Notes under the pieces: generated by a model
The model's input: only the letters and a program-made list of their open reading frames with translations
The model's database searches: none
Told to the model about the DNA's origin: nothing
Made by a program: the position numbers and the translations under genes
NCBI GenBank assembly: GCA_003415625.1
Contig: PYIU01000001.1
Location: forward strand, 1,922,001-1,986,000
DNA from: Aquanectria penicillioides
Lineage: Eukaryota; Ascomycota; Sordariomycetes; Hypocreales; Nectriaceae
DNA length: 64,000 bases
Reading direction: 5' to 3'
Shown here: positions 45,258-58,700 of the stretch, piece by piece
How positions within the stretch are numbered: position 1 is the first letter of the stretch
Layout: every line of letters begins with the position of its first letter

Positions 45258-47417
45258 TCATGAGAAGTCAAAAACAGGGAGCCCCCCAGTAAATATATCG
45301 GCTCCAACCACTGGCAGCGTCCGCCCATCTGCTTCAGTGTTGGGGCTGAGTTCAGTCTCGGCACTCTGGGTGTCCACCACACCAAACCGGGCGAACGAGT
45401 CGACACCCAGTGTGAATGTCGGCCCAGAATAGTTCGACTCTGCTATTTCGACATTGTAATCATCTCCAGCATAATCCCAACGTCTAAATGTACTGCCCCT
45501 CCCCATGATCTGCTGCGCCAGCTCTGTCAAACTGACCTTCACAGCGTGTAGCCAGGCCCGATCCCCCTCACTGAGAGACTGTGGCGTGGATACGGAGAAG
45601 GGTGCGGAGTCCTGTACAGAGGATGTTGCCACTAATGAGGCTAGTTGCCGAAGGGCAGCTGCCCCTTTGTGTGCTACAGTCCAATTCTTCGGGAACGCAG
45701 ACATGATGTCGGCACAAATGGAAATCTCCCCGCTGGCAGGGAATTCCCCTTCGTTTGGGGAGTGAGAAAGGAAGCAGTGCAGGAATATCATGCAGACCGG
45801 AACTAGGCGGCATAGCGTAAGTTGGTTGAGAGGTAGGTGATGCTGCTGTAGGCGAACTGCAGTAGCTTGAATGTGTTTTTGGGCAAATGATACCAGCTCT
45901 TTCCGGGATATTAGGGTAGTAGTAGGATTAAAATGTGAAGGGTAATATAGGAGAAGAAGAAGGTTGTAATATCGAGCAGCCAGCCATGAAATGCGGATGT
46001 GGACCACCGCATCATCTGGACCCGTGGACTGTAGCAGGCACCCATTGCTATACCAGTCCTCAATCTCAGTACGCAGGTCTTTGATAATGGCACGACGGTC
46101 TGCTTGTGTTAGATTACGGGTATCCTTTTGGTCACGAAGATGAACCTGATGGAGAACCTTGTCCTCAAGTATCCGCAACTGAATAATGTGACGTGATACT
46201 TGGAGAACAGACGTATGCTCTAGGCGATCGGTGGATGCGAACTCGTTGACCGTTATTCCTGGAAGAGGTATATCCATATTGATGTCGTTTAAAGCGACAG
46301 GAGTGCCTGCTGATGTCGCAACAATCCGGTCCCACACATAAATGCTCCAAAAAAGCCGATGGTTTCTTTCTGTCTCTTCTGGTGTACAGCCCTCATCAGC
46401 TGTGTCGCGCCGGGTTAAGCCCAGGCGAATGGCCTTCTTTGCGAGTATGTCCACAATTGGCCACGCAGTGCATCCGTTTGGGTCAAACTGGGAGTAAATA
46501 GCCAAGAGAAGAAGGATCTGCACTGTGTTGACACACTCTCTGGTCAGATACTCGGCCAAAATAGCCTTGTAACCAACTTTGAATGTTGGGTTTGGGTTTG
46601 GTTGTCCTTCTTCCTCGCGTTGCATGGCGGCGTATCCGATTGCGATAACCAGGTAAGCAATGGTAGCCTCTGCGTCACGCAAGTCCACAGCAAAGATGGA
46701 GCCTCCCGTTCGCCTCAAGGCTGAAACTACTTTTGATCGGTCCACAAATGGGTACGTTCTGTTAACGTCTCTGAAGTAGGCATCAACCAGGGGATAAACC
46801 TCTGGCTTCGCCAGCTGGGCACTTTGGAGATCAGTGAGTATGAGAGCGGCATCATGGGAATTCTGGACCGAGTCAGCGTTTTCGAGCCGTGCTCTTTTTG
46901 TGGGACGCCCTTGATTATCAATGGTCTGGATCACTCCTTGTGAGAGAATCAAATCATCTTCCGAATGAAGCAAAGATCTCTTTCCACTTCGGGCGTTGGG
47001 TGAAGTCGCCGGAAGGATGATGTTGACACTCGGCAATGACGATGTATTAGTGAGTTCCGGGAGCTCAGTTCCAGTAGGTATCTGTTCGATAGTCTGATTG
47101 TCGCCCAATATTTTTGATCGATTTACCAATCTCTCAACCCAAGCCAATCGTGCCTCCAGGGCTGCGATATCAGTGGATGGAGCAAAGCGAGTCGAGTCCC
47201 CGACTCTCTCATTTTCGCAGGAAGCACATTCCGAGGGCCTTCTATTGTAGTCGGTTTTTATTTGGTGGCATCGGCGACAAGCTGTAAGCCTTGAGTCAAA
47301 GGTTTGTTCGGGAGATCCAGTCGTCGGTGACCGGGCCGCTGTTGAGCGAGGCGATCGAAAAGTGGTTTTTTTAGACGAGAGGGGGATGCGGAAGCGGCTC
47401 ATATGAGACTCCATCAT
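45258..47417 (-). CDS. Fungal transcription-factor-like protein with a degenerate Zn2Cys6 cluster
   Basis: A single uninterrupted frame of 719 codons from ATG 47417 (alternative ATG 47402). The N-terminal cluster keeps Cys47, Cys50, Cys64 and Cys67 (CRRCHQIK, then SECASC). The expected third cysteine is Tyr57 in KTDYN, where the family has KTKCN, and the sixth position is Asp74 in ERVGDS. The rest is a normal Fungal_trans regulator: LEARLAWVERLVNRS coiled coil, YPLVDAYFRDVNRTYPFVDR, VQILLLLAIYSQFDPNG, KKAIRLGLTRRD, HRLFWSIYVWDRIVA and ARYYNLLLLLYYPSHFNP. The protein may have lost sequence-specific zinc-cluster binding, or act as a partner of another regulator. No stop or frameshift is present despite the lost cysteines. 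Confidence 0.85.
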   Translation of the reverse strand: MMESHMSRFRIPLSSKKTTFRSPRSTAARSPTTGSPEQTFDSRLTACRRCHQIKTDYNRRPSECASCENERVGDSTRFAPSTDIAALEARLAWVERLVNRSKILGDNQTIEQIPTGTELPELTNTSSLPSVNIILPATSPNARSGKRSLLHSEDDLILSQGVIQTIDNQGRPTKRARLENADSVQNSHDAALILTDLQSAQLAKPEVYPLVDAYFRDVNRTYPFVDRSKVVSALRRTGGSIFAVDLRDAEATIAYLVIAIGYAAMQREEEGQPNPNPTFKVGYKAILAEYLTRECVNTVQILLLLAIYSQFDPNGCTAWPIVDILAKKAIRLGLTRRDTADEGCTPEETERNHRLFWSIYVWDRIVATSAGTPVALNDINMDIPLPGITVNEFASTDRLEHTSVLQVSRHIIQLRILEDKVLHQVHLRDQKDTRNLTQADRRAIIKDLRTEIEDWYSNGCLLQSTGPDDAVVHIRISWLAARYYNLLLLLYYPSHFNPTTTLISRKELVSFAQKHIQATAVRLQQHHLPLNQLTLCRLVPVCMIFLHCFLSHSPNEGEFPASGEISICADIMSAFPKNWTVAHKGAAALRQLASLVATSSVQDSAPFSVSTPQSLSEGDRAWLHAVKVSLTELAQQIMGRGSTFRRWDYAGDDYNVEIAESNYSGPTFTLGVDSFARFGVVDTQSAETELSPNTEADGRTLPVVGADIFTGGLPVFDFS

Positions 47418-50400
47418 CAAGCGACAAGGGCCTGCGAAGTGGAGTCGCACATGGATGGCGGCTGCTCCTGGAACTACAACCCGGTCTAATAAGAAGGTGA
47501 ATGGGTTCCCGCAGAGTGCAGATGAGTGGTCTCTTGGTATCCTAGACAGATATCTGGACAAGATAGTAGATTGCAAGGAGAGTTTGTTGCACTATCTCAT
47601 CACGGGAAATGGAGGAGCGGAGATCGGTGGTGGTAGATAACGGTGCCGAATGGGGAGCCGAGACTCGCCTTAGCCAATCGTACGCGACAAATCTGACGCC
47701 ATCCATTCTCCAATAGCGCCATCCCCAGTTGGGTCTCTTCGAATTCTGTATCGGAAACCAAACTCGTTGTGAACCTCAAGGTTGTATTTCTATTTAAAAG
47801 TTGGAAGAATTTTTCTCAGGGCTGTCGATCGTGTTACTCGTATTGTTACAATTGCACAGGGCTGAGAACATGGGCCAAGCCAGGCCGCCTGCCTTTGTGC
47901 CCGGGTGCAACCCCTTACTGACTTAGCGAGATCTGCCAAGCATTGCTCCCTGCAGCGTAGCTAGCTGAAGTGCTGCAGTTGAGGGAGATTTCCGCGTATA
48001 AGTAACAGGCTTTGAAATAGTTGCCTAGAGACGCTAAATATGGGAAAATGAATTGGGGGCCTCAGCTCTATGCAAGTCTCATGGGAGTTATCCAATCGTA
48101 AGCAGACAAACACCCCAATTCAACCTCTATGCATTGTGGCGCAGGTCTCGCATGCTCTATTCCGACATTGGCTGTTCAGCAACGAATCAGCCTCGGGCAG
48201 ACTGAAGCAGGTACCGTGCCAGTCAACGACGTCCTCACCAACCTGCTCACCTCCTACTTTGATCTCATTTCCTAGTGTAGTGCTCTGTGTTACCGTGTTT
48301 CGCGCAACGGCTAGATACGGCATCATCTATCCCGTAGCCCTTTGTAATTTCTCTATAGATCTTCAAATTCAAGAAATTTTTATTGTAAACATAGACAAGA
48401 AAGCCAACTTCATCCAAAATCATAACGACCATTCGGCGCTGGGTGATGGTGCAATCATCATATCCTAGAGTACCAGCAGCCACGAGGTGGAATATCAGGG
48501 CTGACCTGGCATGCGGTCACCTCATTCAACGAACTGAGGGAGCAGGAGGCAGAATACCAGTCTGTAAGGCATCGTCTGTCTTGTTCAGGGTTTGTTCAAA
48601 TTTTAACGGCTTGATGACAATTCATGAAGCAGGGTTGGCCAAACATGTGATCCATTAGAAATCGCAAGCAGATTCTTCAGAAAATCTTCAATCATAACCG
48701 CGTTCCGCAAGGGACCAATGGAATGACGCGCGAAGAATCTGTGAGATACTCACTTGGTAGGTTGCGAATAATATGTCCCTAAAGAAGATTGGTAGTGTGC
48801 TTCAGATGTTGATCAAACTTGAGCAACAATCGACGCTTCATTTTGTGCAGAAGAAAAAAGAGGAAAAAATTGCAAATGCAGAATGCAGAAATGTTATATG
48901 ATTTCTAGTAGAGCCTGCACGAATACAAAGGAAATCAATCCCAGATATGACAGAATCCAAGATGAATAGGTAGGTAATACGAGCGTTCCACAGGAACCGA
49001 ATGACATAAAGACTTGATTCAAGATACCATGTAGAGTATGTCTGTCAAATTTCTATAGTATCACGTGTCAAATCAATGTGCGCAACTCGGTCTCCGACCC
49101 TTTGATTGCTGGTCAAGGAAATGCTTGGCTATGACGCGTCCTTCGGCAAAGTCGGAATGAGTTTGTACACGGTGAAGGATATCATTTGCTCTGGCTCGGG
49201 AATAGTAGCTCGATTCGTTAGGCGACACGACAACGGAGACATCACATAAAACATGCCACAAGGCGGTGCAATGATATGTCCCAGCTCAGAATTCGTGGCA
49301 AGCCGAGAGAGCATATATGGCAGTTAACTTCATCCCTGTCGCTAGTCCCTGTTGCTCCCGGGGGGAAGGAGATACAGCAGGTGCTATTTCAGGTTTCATG
49401 CTCCCCCATTCCACTATTTTCTTTCGCTAATCGGGGCAGGTCCAAAGATTTACTTTTGCTGCCCGTGGTCCCATGCGCTGATCCTCAACCTAGGGCATCC
49501 TCCTCGCTCGGGCAGCCGAGCTTTCACCATCGGGCGATAACGTGCCCAGATTTGCGACCGTGACGGCCCGAATGTGCCAGGGGCAAACTATTTCCCTTTT
49601 CTGCCCCTCTTCCTCGACATTCACAACTGTTGCGACACTGAGGCCGGGGTTGTGTTGATTTCGTGAGGGGTACGATAACAATGGACAAGGGGCCCGGTAT
49701 CCACCTCACCCGCATCTTCAAAAGTGCCGGCGAATTCAGGGCATAGATAAGATAGAGGACTATCTATCCCCAGGCGGCTAAACAGGTTAATAGACAGACC
49801 AGGTGGCCAAGAAATAGGGAGTTTGGTCCGGCCGCACCTTCGCAAAGAGGCAGTAGATGGAACTTTGTGGCGGAAATACTGCGAACAAAATTGCCTGAGC
49901 TTCCTATTCTAGTGCTGGCATATTATCTAGGACGAAATGCGGGACGTGTCAGTCCGGGAACAAAAGTCCTGCTGGGTTGCATCGTAGAGAAGAAGGATCA
50001 GGGGCCTTACCGTCGAATGATAAGCTAAATAGCATGCATCATAGACAGAATCCTTTTGCCAACTTATCTCGGCGACCAGGAACACTGACCAACCTGCCTA
50101 TAGTGTAGTATTTCGGCCGAGCATCTGCTGATCAATTAAGCTTACCATTCATATAGTTGACAGGGATTCCTCACCAATGATTTGCTCTCATTAAGTTACA
50201 TAGAATCGCGTTTACGGATAATAGGTTGATCAGATCCTGGATACAGCATATGTTCAGGATCAGGGTGCATAATTCGATCCCAGCCAGACCTTTTTGGGTA
50301 GGCCACAATGTAACGTACGAGGATCTGCATTCCAATGGAGCAGTACGTGACCTGTATAGATCCCAGTCTGCCAAATATGGTAGGTAGTCGTTGCTTCGCT

Positions 50401-50640
50401 TCTTGCCATGAGTTGCATCTAGACCTTCGAAGAAAGGCAGGAAGAAAAGAAAGATCGGTATATTGGCAAGGTTAGTCGTATTAGATGATGCTACGTCTTG
50501 GTCACTTGAAAGGTATAAAATGCTCTTATTATACCTCTTGATGGGTTCTTCTCCATCACCAATCCTTCAGACTACTTCATATATCCACTCGACCTCCCTG
50601 GCCTTCTTGTTCTTCATCGTCCAAGTCAACCATCATCAAT
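47418..50640. other. 3.2-kb intergenic region, nothing recognised
   Basis: Frames such as 48070-48468 (+), 48120-48326 (-) and 49276-49563 (+) show no domain. The last part is the protease promoter, with GTATAAAA at about 50513-50520, some 125 bp before ATG. Confidence 0.4.
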
Positions 50641-51971
<1,331 letters not shown>

Positions 51972-52640
51972 ACGCTTGTGGCTATCCTGTAGCTAGTTCA
52001 GTCACCACATGGACTTCAACTAACAGCCATAGTTTTGATTATGGTACTGTCCCTGTTGGTGATTAAGATGGTTCTGATAATATCCACATATGTGCCAGGG
52101 GCCAGCCATGTATCTATCAACCAGCTAGAAATTTGAATAACTTATGATGGCGTGATGTTCTATAATCATATGTCTCCCTCGGCGATGTTGCTCGTCTTCG
52201 CATATCCGCCCAATAGTCTATGTCAACCTCCACTCCGCCAATACTTATAGAATTTCAATCCAGCGAAGCTATTTGGTTTTCCACTTCCCAACACTTATGT
52301 GAGACAATTTGGATAGTACCGTTCTTGGCAGTTGCTATTGTGACAACTCGGACACGGCAAGGAAACTTGAGTGGCAAGAGAAGAGCCAAATTCATAAACA
52401 ACCTTTTTCCATAATTACTCATAACGAGAGATTTACGATAAAATATCCTACCATATGCATAGCACGGAGGAGGGTGCGCTATGCGGTCAATTTTGCTAAA
52501 AAGTGCTGTTCTTTCAGAGACTGTCTTTAGTTTTGCTTCAGCCTTACTAGAGGGGATCTCTAAACCGACCCCTCCCCCGTGACAGATTCTCAGTCATAGG
52601 GGGGCCATTGATTTGCAAAAGGGATATTGATTTGCAAAAA
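51972..52640. other. Flank between the protease gene and the AT-rich block
   Basis: Normal composition until about 52640, no gene seen. It ends in two copies of a 14-bp direct repeat at 52607-52620 and 52626-52639. Confidence 0.5.
52607..52639. repeat. Paired 14-bp direct repeats at the edge of the AT-rich block
   Basis: ATTGATTTGCAAAA occurs at 52607-52620 and again at 52626-52639. Just before it is a G6 run, and base composition collapses just after it. Tandem sub-terminal repeats of this kind are common at the ends of Fot1/Tan1-like fungal DNA transposons, so this may be the end of the element whose transposase relic lies inside. Confidence 0.5.
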
Positions 52641-53699
52641 AAAAGTGACTTAGCGGCCTACCTAATTTATATGACATCTCTATATTACTTTATTTTTTGC
52701 ATACTTCTTATTAATGTTAATAAGGTAGATTACAATTTATAAAATAGGGCATTTAAGATTTTAAACCTATAATAAAAGAGGTATATATATGCAATTTATT
52801 AATTTATTTATTATCTTTATTGCTAATTTCCTTGCTTTTTAGGGCTATAAAGATATCTTAATTAACTATAATATAGTTATCTTTAATAACCTTAATTCTA
52901 TTTATTTTTAATAATAATGCCTGCTGGCTATTAGCCCTTTTTTATACCTTTAAAATAAAGAAATTTATAGCTTTTTTAATAACTTTAGTATTATAGATTA
53001 ATGGCTAAGGCATTAGTAGCTATTAGTCTTTAGCTAGTAAATTTGCTTAATAAAGCTAGTAATATAAAGCATATTGCTATACAAGTAATTAATTTAATAA
53101 TATATATATTTAATAGTTTATTTTAGCCTATTAATTTACTCCTTTTAGGCTAAAATAAAGTTATTAAAATGCCCTTAATTTATTGTAAATATCTTAAGGT
53201 TTAAAGGCTATAATGCTATTTTAAACTTAGGCTTTAACCTTTTAAAACTATTATTTTATAAAGCTATATTTATTATAAGTATTTTTTCTTACAATATAGC
53301 AATTTTTATCTTTTTAAGCTGCCTATCTATTGTATTTATTTATAGCAACTTTAAGCCTTCTATTATAGACTGTAATTAGCCTATATTTATATATAATTAA
53401 TATTCTTTACTATAGTTATAATTATTTAATGCTTTTTTCCTTAAGCTAGTGCATTTCTACTATTACTATAATACTATTAAGGGCTAAAGTAAATAAGGCT
53501 TTAGTTGCTTAATTAAATATATATATAATTAATAAGGTTAGTAGTATCCTTAATAGAATTAAGGTTATTATATAAAGCCTTATATAGTATTAATATTGCT
53601 TAATTGTTTTAATCTTTAGTGGTAGTATTAAAACAGTCTTTTAGTTAATTTTTGCCTTATTTAAAGGTGCTTTTAGTATTCTAAAGGGACTAGACTATA

Positions 53700-54420
53700 A
53701 TGGTATTAATGGCTGTATTAATGGCTATAATAATCTAACTTTAATATAATTAGGTAAAGTTGCCTTTATTGCTGCAATTAATAGTAAAGATAATAGGTCT
53801 TTAAGGCTATTAAGAATAAGAGCTAGATTATAAGGAAAGATACTACTTTTCCTTTAAGCTAACTTAATTATTGCCTTTTTAAATGTTTTATCTTTTATTT
53901 CTTAAAGATAATAAAGGAAGTTAACCTTATTGAAGTTACTAGTGCTATTAGCAACTTTATAATATAGGATTTGCTAATGCTAATGCTTTAAAATATTAAA
54001 AATATTAATATTAAGAGGTTAAAGCTAATATATAAGTTATAGCAGTAATAGGAATAGCTTAATATTATATTAAGTATAAAAATAGAATATCTCCCTTATA
54101 AAGTGATTATTATAGCTATTTAAAAGAAGAAGCCTCTTTTTATTAGGATTATTAAATTATATATACCTTTTAAAGTAATAAATCCATTTAATAGCTAGAA
54201 TATTATTAATATAGCCCTTAGGGCTAGTTATAATAACTATATTTTTATTAAAATTATTTAAAAACTAATTAACTAAAAGCTAAATATTAAAAATAATTAA
54301 AAATAGTAAAATAACCTTTTTAATTAAAGATATTACTTTAATATTAATTATAAATAAAGTCTTATATAGATTAATTAAAATTAACTAATTAATCTTTAGA
54401 AAAGTTTAAACTAAAGTATT
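53700..54420 (-). mobile_element. Fot1/pogo-type (Tc1-mariner, DDE_1) transposase relic
   Basis: On the minus strand from about 54250 to 53800, reading through mutated codons, one sees ITSPKGYINNILAIKW, then LLLLNSYNNHFIREI and YNIKLFLLL. These match the family's DGHGSH-type aspartate block and the QHNIKL.LPPH block that follows. Further left, TFKKAIIKLA then SSIFPYNLALILNSLK matches the conserved end of pogo-like transposases (WRKSGI.PFNP..VL..LK). Several stops interrupt it and the catalytic Asp is Asn here, so it is inactive. The N-terminal helix-turn-helix part would lie beyond 54420, where the inverted repeat begins; an insertion may have cut it there. Confidence 0.75.
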
Positions 54421-54801
54421 AAGTTAGGGTCTAGAGTAATATAGATCAATCTATCATTAGGTTAATCAAAAAGATAAAAAGGACCTTAAAAATATAGAAA
54501 ATAAATAAGCAGTTTTCTTTAACTAATTTTATTTTTAAAATTTTAAATTCCTTATATTTAGACCCTATTAAAGTTCTAGTATAGCCCTTTATAATATTAC
54601 TTTATTTATAACTTTTTACCCTATTTTCTTTCTTTCTTTTCTTTAAGGGATACTTTAAAGCATTTAATTAAATGCTTTAATACTTTTTTAAGTTATTTAT
54701 AGCTACTTAAAAAGGCTATTTAGTTTTTAATTAAACTTACTTACTTTATACCCTTTTAGGTAGGGTATATATTTTAGTTAGTATTTTTATCTATTAATAT
54801 A
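54421..54801 (+). repeat. Left arm of a 380-bp inverted repeat, heavily RIP-mutated
   Basis: Pairs with 55344-55725 in opposite orientation across a 542-bp spacer. In the inner 110 bp the arms differ only by C-to-T or G-to-A changes toward this arm. Confidence 0.85.
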
Positions 54802-55343
54802 TTTAAAGGTTATAGTAAGGAAAAGCCTTTAAGTTATTTAAAAAGATACTAAAGTATTTAATTAAACTTTTTAATAATACTTTTAAGCTATTATTAAAAA
54901 CCTAAAGAAATAGTAAATAATTAATTATAAAGATCTAGAAATTTTTAGATATTAAAAAATCTATTACTTTTATAAAAATAAAAAGTACTAAAATTAAAAA
55001 TAATACTAAAAGTAAGTAAAAATACTAATATAAGTTTGTATTTTAAAAAAAGAAAACCTATTACTATAATTAAGGTAAATATATAAAAAAATTTAATAAT
55101 TTAATATAATATTAATATATTAATATAAAGGTATATAAAGTAAAATAATAATATAAATAATATATAAGCATTTAATTAAATACTTTTAAATATTAAAGTA
55201 TACTTAAGACTACTAAAAGCTTAATTTATAAATTAAAAAAGAAAAAGAAAGAAAAAAAAAAGATTATTTAACTTTTAATTAATTATAAAAAATAGAAAAT
55301 TTTTATTATTTTTATTAGTTTTTAAACTTTAGCTAAAGGGTAT

Positions 55344-55725
55344 TATATTAATAGATAGGGACACTGGCTAAAACACACACCCCACCCAAAAGGGTATAGG
55401 GTAAGCAGGTTCGGTTAAAGACCAAACAGCCTTCCCAAGCAGCTGCAAACAACTTAAAAGAGTATTAAAGCATCTAATCGAATGCTTTAAAGTATCCCTT
55501 AAAAAAAAGAAAAAAAGAAAATAAAGCAAAAAGTTATAAATAAAGTAATATTATAAGGGGCTATACTAAAACTTCAATAGGGTCTAAATATAAGAAATTT
55601 AAAATTTTAAAAATAAAAATTAATTAAAGAAAACTGCCTATTTATTTCCTATATCTTTAAAGTCCCTTTTATCTTTTTAACCAACCTAATAATAGATTAA
55701 TCTATATTACCCTAAACCCTAACTT
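55344..55725 (-). repeat. Right arm of the inverted repeat, weakly mutated
   Basis: Retains GC-containing sequence (for example CACACCCCACCCAAAAGGG near 55373 and GCAGGTTCGG near 55410) where the left arm has only T/A. The outer 250 bp is also closer to normal composition. The arms could be two solo LTRs in opposite orientation or the ends of a foldback element. Confidence 0.85.
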
Positions 55726-58700
55726 ATCCCTCCTTAATACCTTAATGCTTGCCCTTAAGTGAACTAAAAGTATAATACAAAAGGAAAACTTTAAGCTTAA
55801 TCTATTTAAATATAAAGAAAATCTTAAAAAAAGCATTTAATTAAATGCTTTATACCTATAATCTATTATTTAACTTACTATTATCTCCCTTTATAATTTA
55901 TTCTACTTTTAATACCTAACCTCTTTATTTTAATTTTACTATTACCTTTCTTTATAATATAGTTCTTAATTGCAATATTAATTAGCATAAAATTAGTAAG
56001 TAAAAATTAAAGGTTTAAATAGCTTATAAGCAGTAGTTATAATCTTATTCCACTAATTTATTAAAATTAACCCTTTTAGTGCATAAAAGATCTAGCTCTT
56101 TATCTAAAGGAGTTTAAAAACAGCCTATTAATCAATCTAAAGCAAATTCATTCATTTAATCCTAGCAATTATCTTTCTTTTAGTAAAAGCAATATAATTT
56201 AAGTTATAATTACTTTATTAAATCTAAATAGCAATATTAATAATATTTCTAATTATAGTATTAGCAATTATAGTATAACTCCTTTCTCTTACTATATATT
56301 TAATTAATTAAGGAATTAATAAAGGCAATATAAAGCGTTTATAAAAACTCTATTTATTACTTTTAATAATAAGCAAATTTAAATCTATTTAATTAAATTG
56401 CTATAAAATAGCTAACTTAAATAAAGGTATCTATTAAACTAATTAAATTAATTTAATTACTTACCCTTTACCTAAAAAGTTAATAAACATTCAATTAAAT
56501 GCATTAAAACAAATAAGTATATTTTAATTAACCTAAATTTCTTTTCTAAATGCACTTAATTGGGTAGTGCTTATATAAATCAATAAGCTAATAGGCAACT
56601 TATATAAGGGCTAGGCAGATTCAATCACTAATTTAGGCTTAATAGTAGATTTAAAAGCAAAAGTCTTAGACTTAAGGTATAGACTATAAAGGTAAATTGC
56701 TTTAATACTTTAACTTTAGCAATCTAAGGCTTATCTAAAACCTTCTCCTTTATTATTACTTAAAATAATAATAATTTTAGTAGACTTACTAATTTTAATA
56801 GAAAATCTATCTATTATTTAATATCTATAAATTTAATAGCATTTAATTAAATTATTAGCTAAAGGACAGTAAGGCAATTAAGGGCCTAATAGTAAAGGCA
56901 GACTTATTTAATAGCTATTGCCTTAAGGACTAAATAGCTTTAGAATAATTTAATATTTATTCCTAAAAGTTTAGTAATTAACTCCCTTTTAGCTTATTGC
57001 ATAATAACCTTCTAAATTAATATAAAGCCACTAAATATTAAAGGAACTATTTTAAAATCTTAAAATATAAATAGATTTCTAGATTTTAGTAAGTTCTATA
57101 AGCTTATATTAATTAAAGAACTTTCTATTAGCAATATTAAATTTATTAAGAATAATAATATTAATAAAGTCTTATATTTAATTAATATTTAAAGCAATTA
57201 ATTAAGTACTTTTCCCTTACTTATACTCAATAAGAACCTAATTGCAATATATTAATGCTAAAAAGGGATTATTAATAGTATTATAACCACTATTAAAAAT
57301 TAAAGGCTAAATCATAAAGCATCCAATAATTAAAGTTCTAATAAATCTAATTATTCCCTAAATATTAAGGAAAAGAAGAAAAGCGCCTAAAAAACCACAT
57401 TTTTAATTTCTAGCTTGCTTAATAATAGGCATAATAAAAATAAAGAAATTATAGGGCAACCTTATTTCAATTATAATCTCTTTCCACACTATAGCAAATA
57501 TAACAGCTCGCTTATTCTAAAAAACATTAGCAATATTATAAATAATTAAATGCTCTAACTATCTATCCTAAATAAAGAAGCTTTAATAAATAGCATTAGC
57601 AAAATAAGTAAAGCCAACTAATAGCCTTTTATTATATATTATTTATTAAAACTCTATAGGCATAAAATCAATTAAATATTTAGTCTTCCTAATATTTATT
57701 CCTTTTAGCAAAAGCTTATAAAAGAAACTCTTTTACTTTTACTTATTCTTTTTAACCTTAATACTTACAATTAAAAGATTAATTTAGTAAATTGCAAAAA
57801 TATTAATAAGTCTATAGATAAGGGTAATAAAAAAGGCTTAAATACTAAAATTTAAAGCCATTTCTTTCTTCTATAGGTTTTTAAATAAATCCTATAGGTC
57901 TTAACAATAAAATATTTAAGCTTAATAAAAATCAAAAGGGAAGTCTCTAAAGTAACTAATATTAGTAAGCTAAAAATCTAAATCACTTTTATTACCTAAA
58001 ATAGGCTAAGTTTCTAACTTATTAAACTAATAATCCTAATTTATTTAAAAGTAAAATAGCATAAATTAACTATTAAGCAATTAATTAAATATTTTAATAA
58101 TATTTTCTTTACTAAAAGAAAAGAAATCTCCAATCCTACCTTCATTCTAAATAACTCCTTTAGCTATATAAAGGTCTTCACTTAACATTAAAAATTATAC
58201 CTTTAAAGTAATTGCACTTAAGGTTACTTTCTTTAGCCCTATTATAGAATAGAGTAAAAGTCAATAAAGAGTTTAAAAGCTTATAATTAAATGCTTATAA
58301 CTTAAGAAATAAAGATTATTAGTATTTTATAAATATTATAAATAAAATTAAAATAATATAACTTACTATAAAATTATTAAAAGAAAAGAAAGAGTTATAG
58401 GCATAAAGCAAATTAATATAACTTAAGCGCCTTTATTTTTAATTTAATATTATTTAAGTAAATCACTATTCTAATATTTATATATATATAAATACCAATA
58501 AGTTTCTTAAAATAGTATACTTTTTAGTATTTAATAAGAATTTTATTAGTATTTAGTTTCTACCCTAAATCTTAAGGGTTAATTTCCTATTTATTATAAA
58601 AGCATTGCATTAGCCCCCCCTTTTATTCCTTTCTTTTTTACTTATTATTCTTTACCTTTTTAATTCTCTTATACTTTTAGCTATTACTATAATTTTTATT

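Noticed and set aside
48120..48326. Minus ORF with several cysteines
   Set aside because: No start context, splice partner or domain; isolated.
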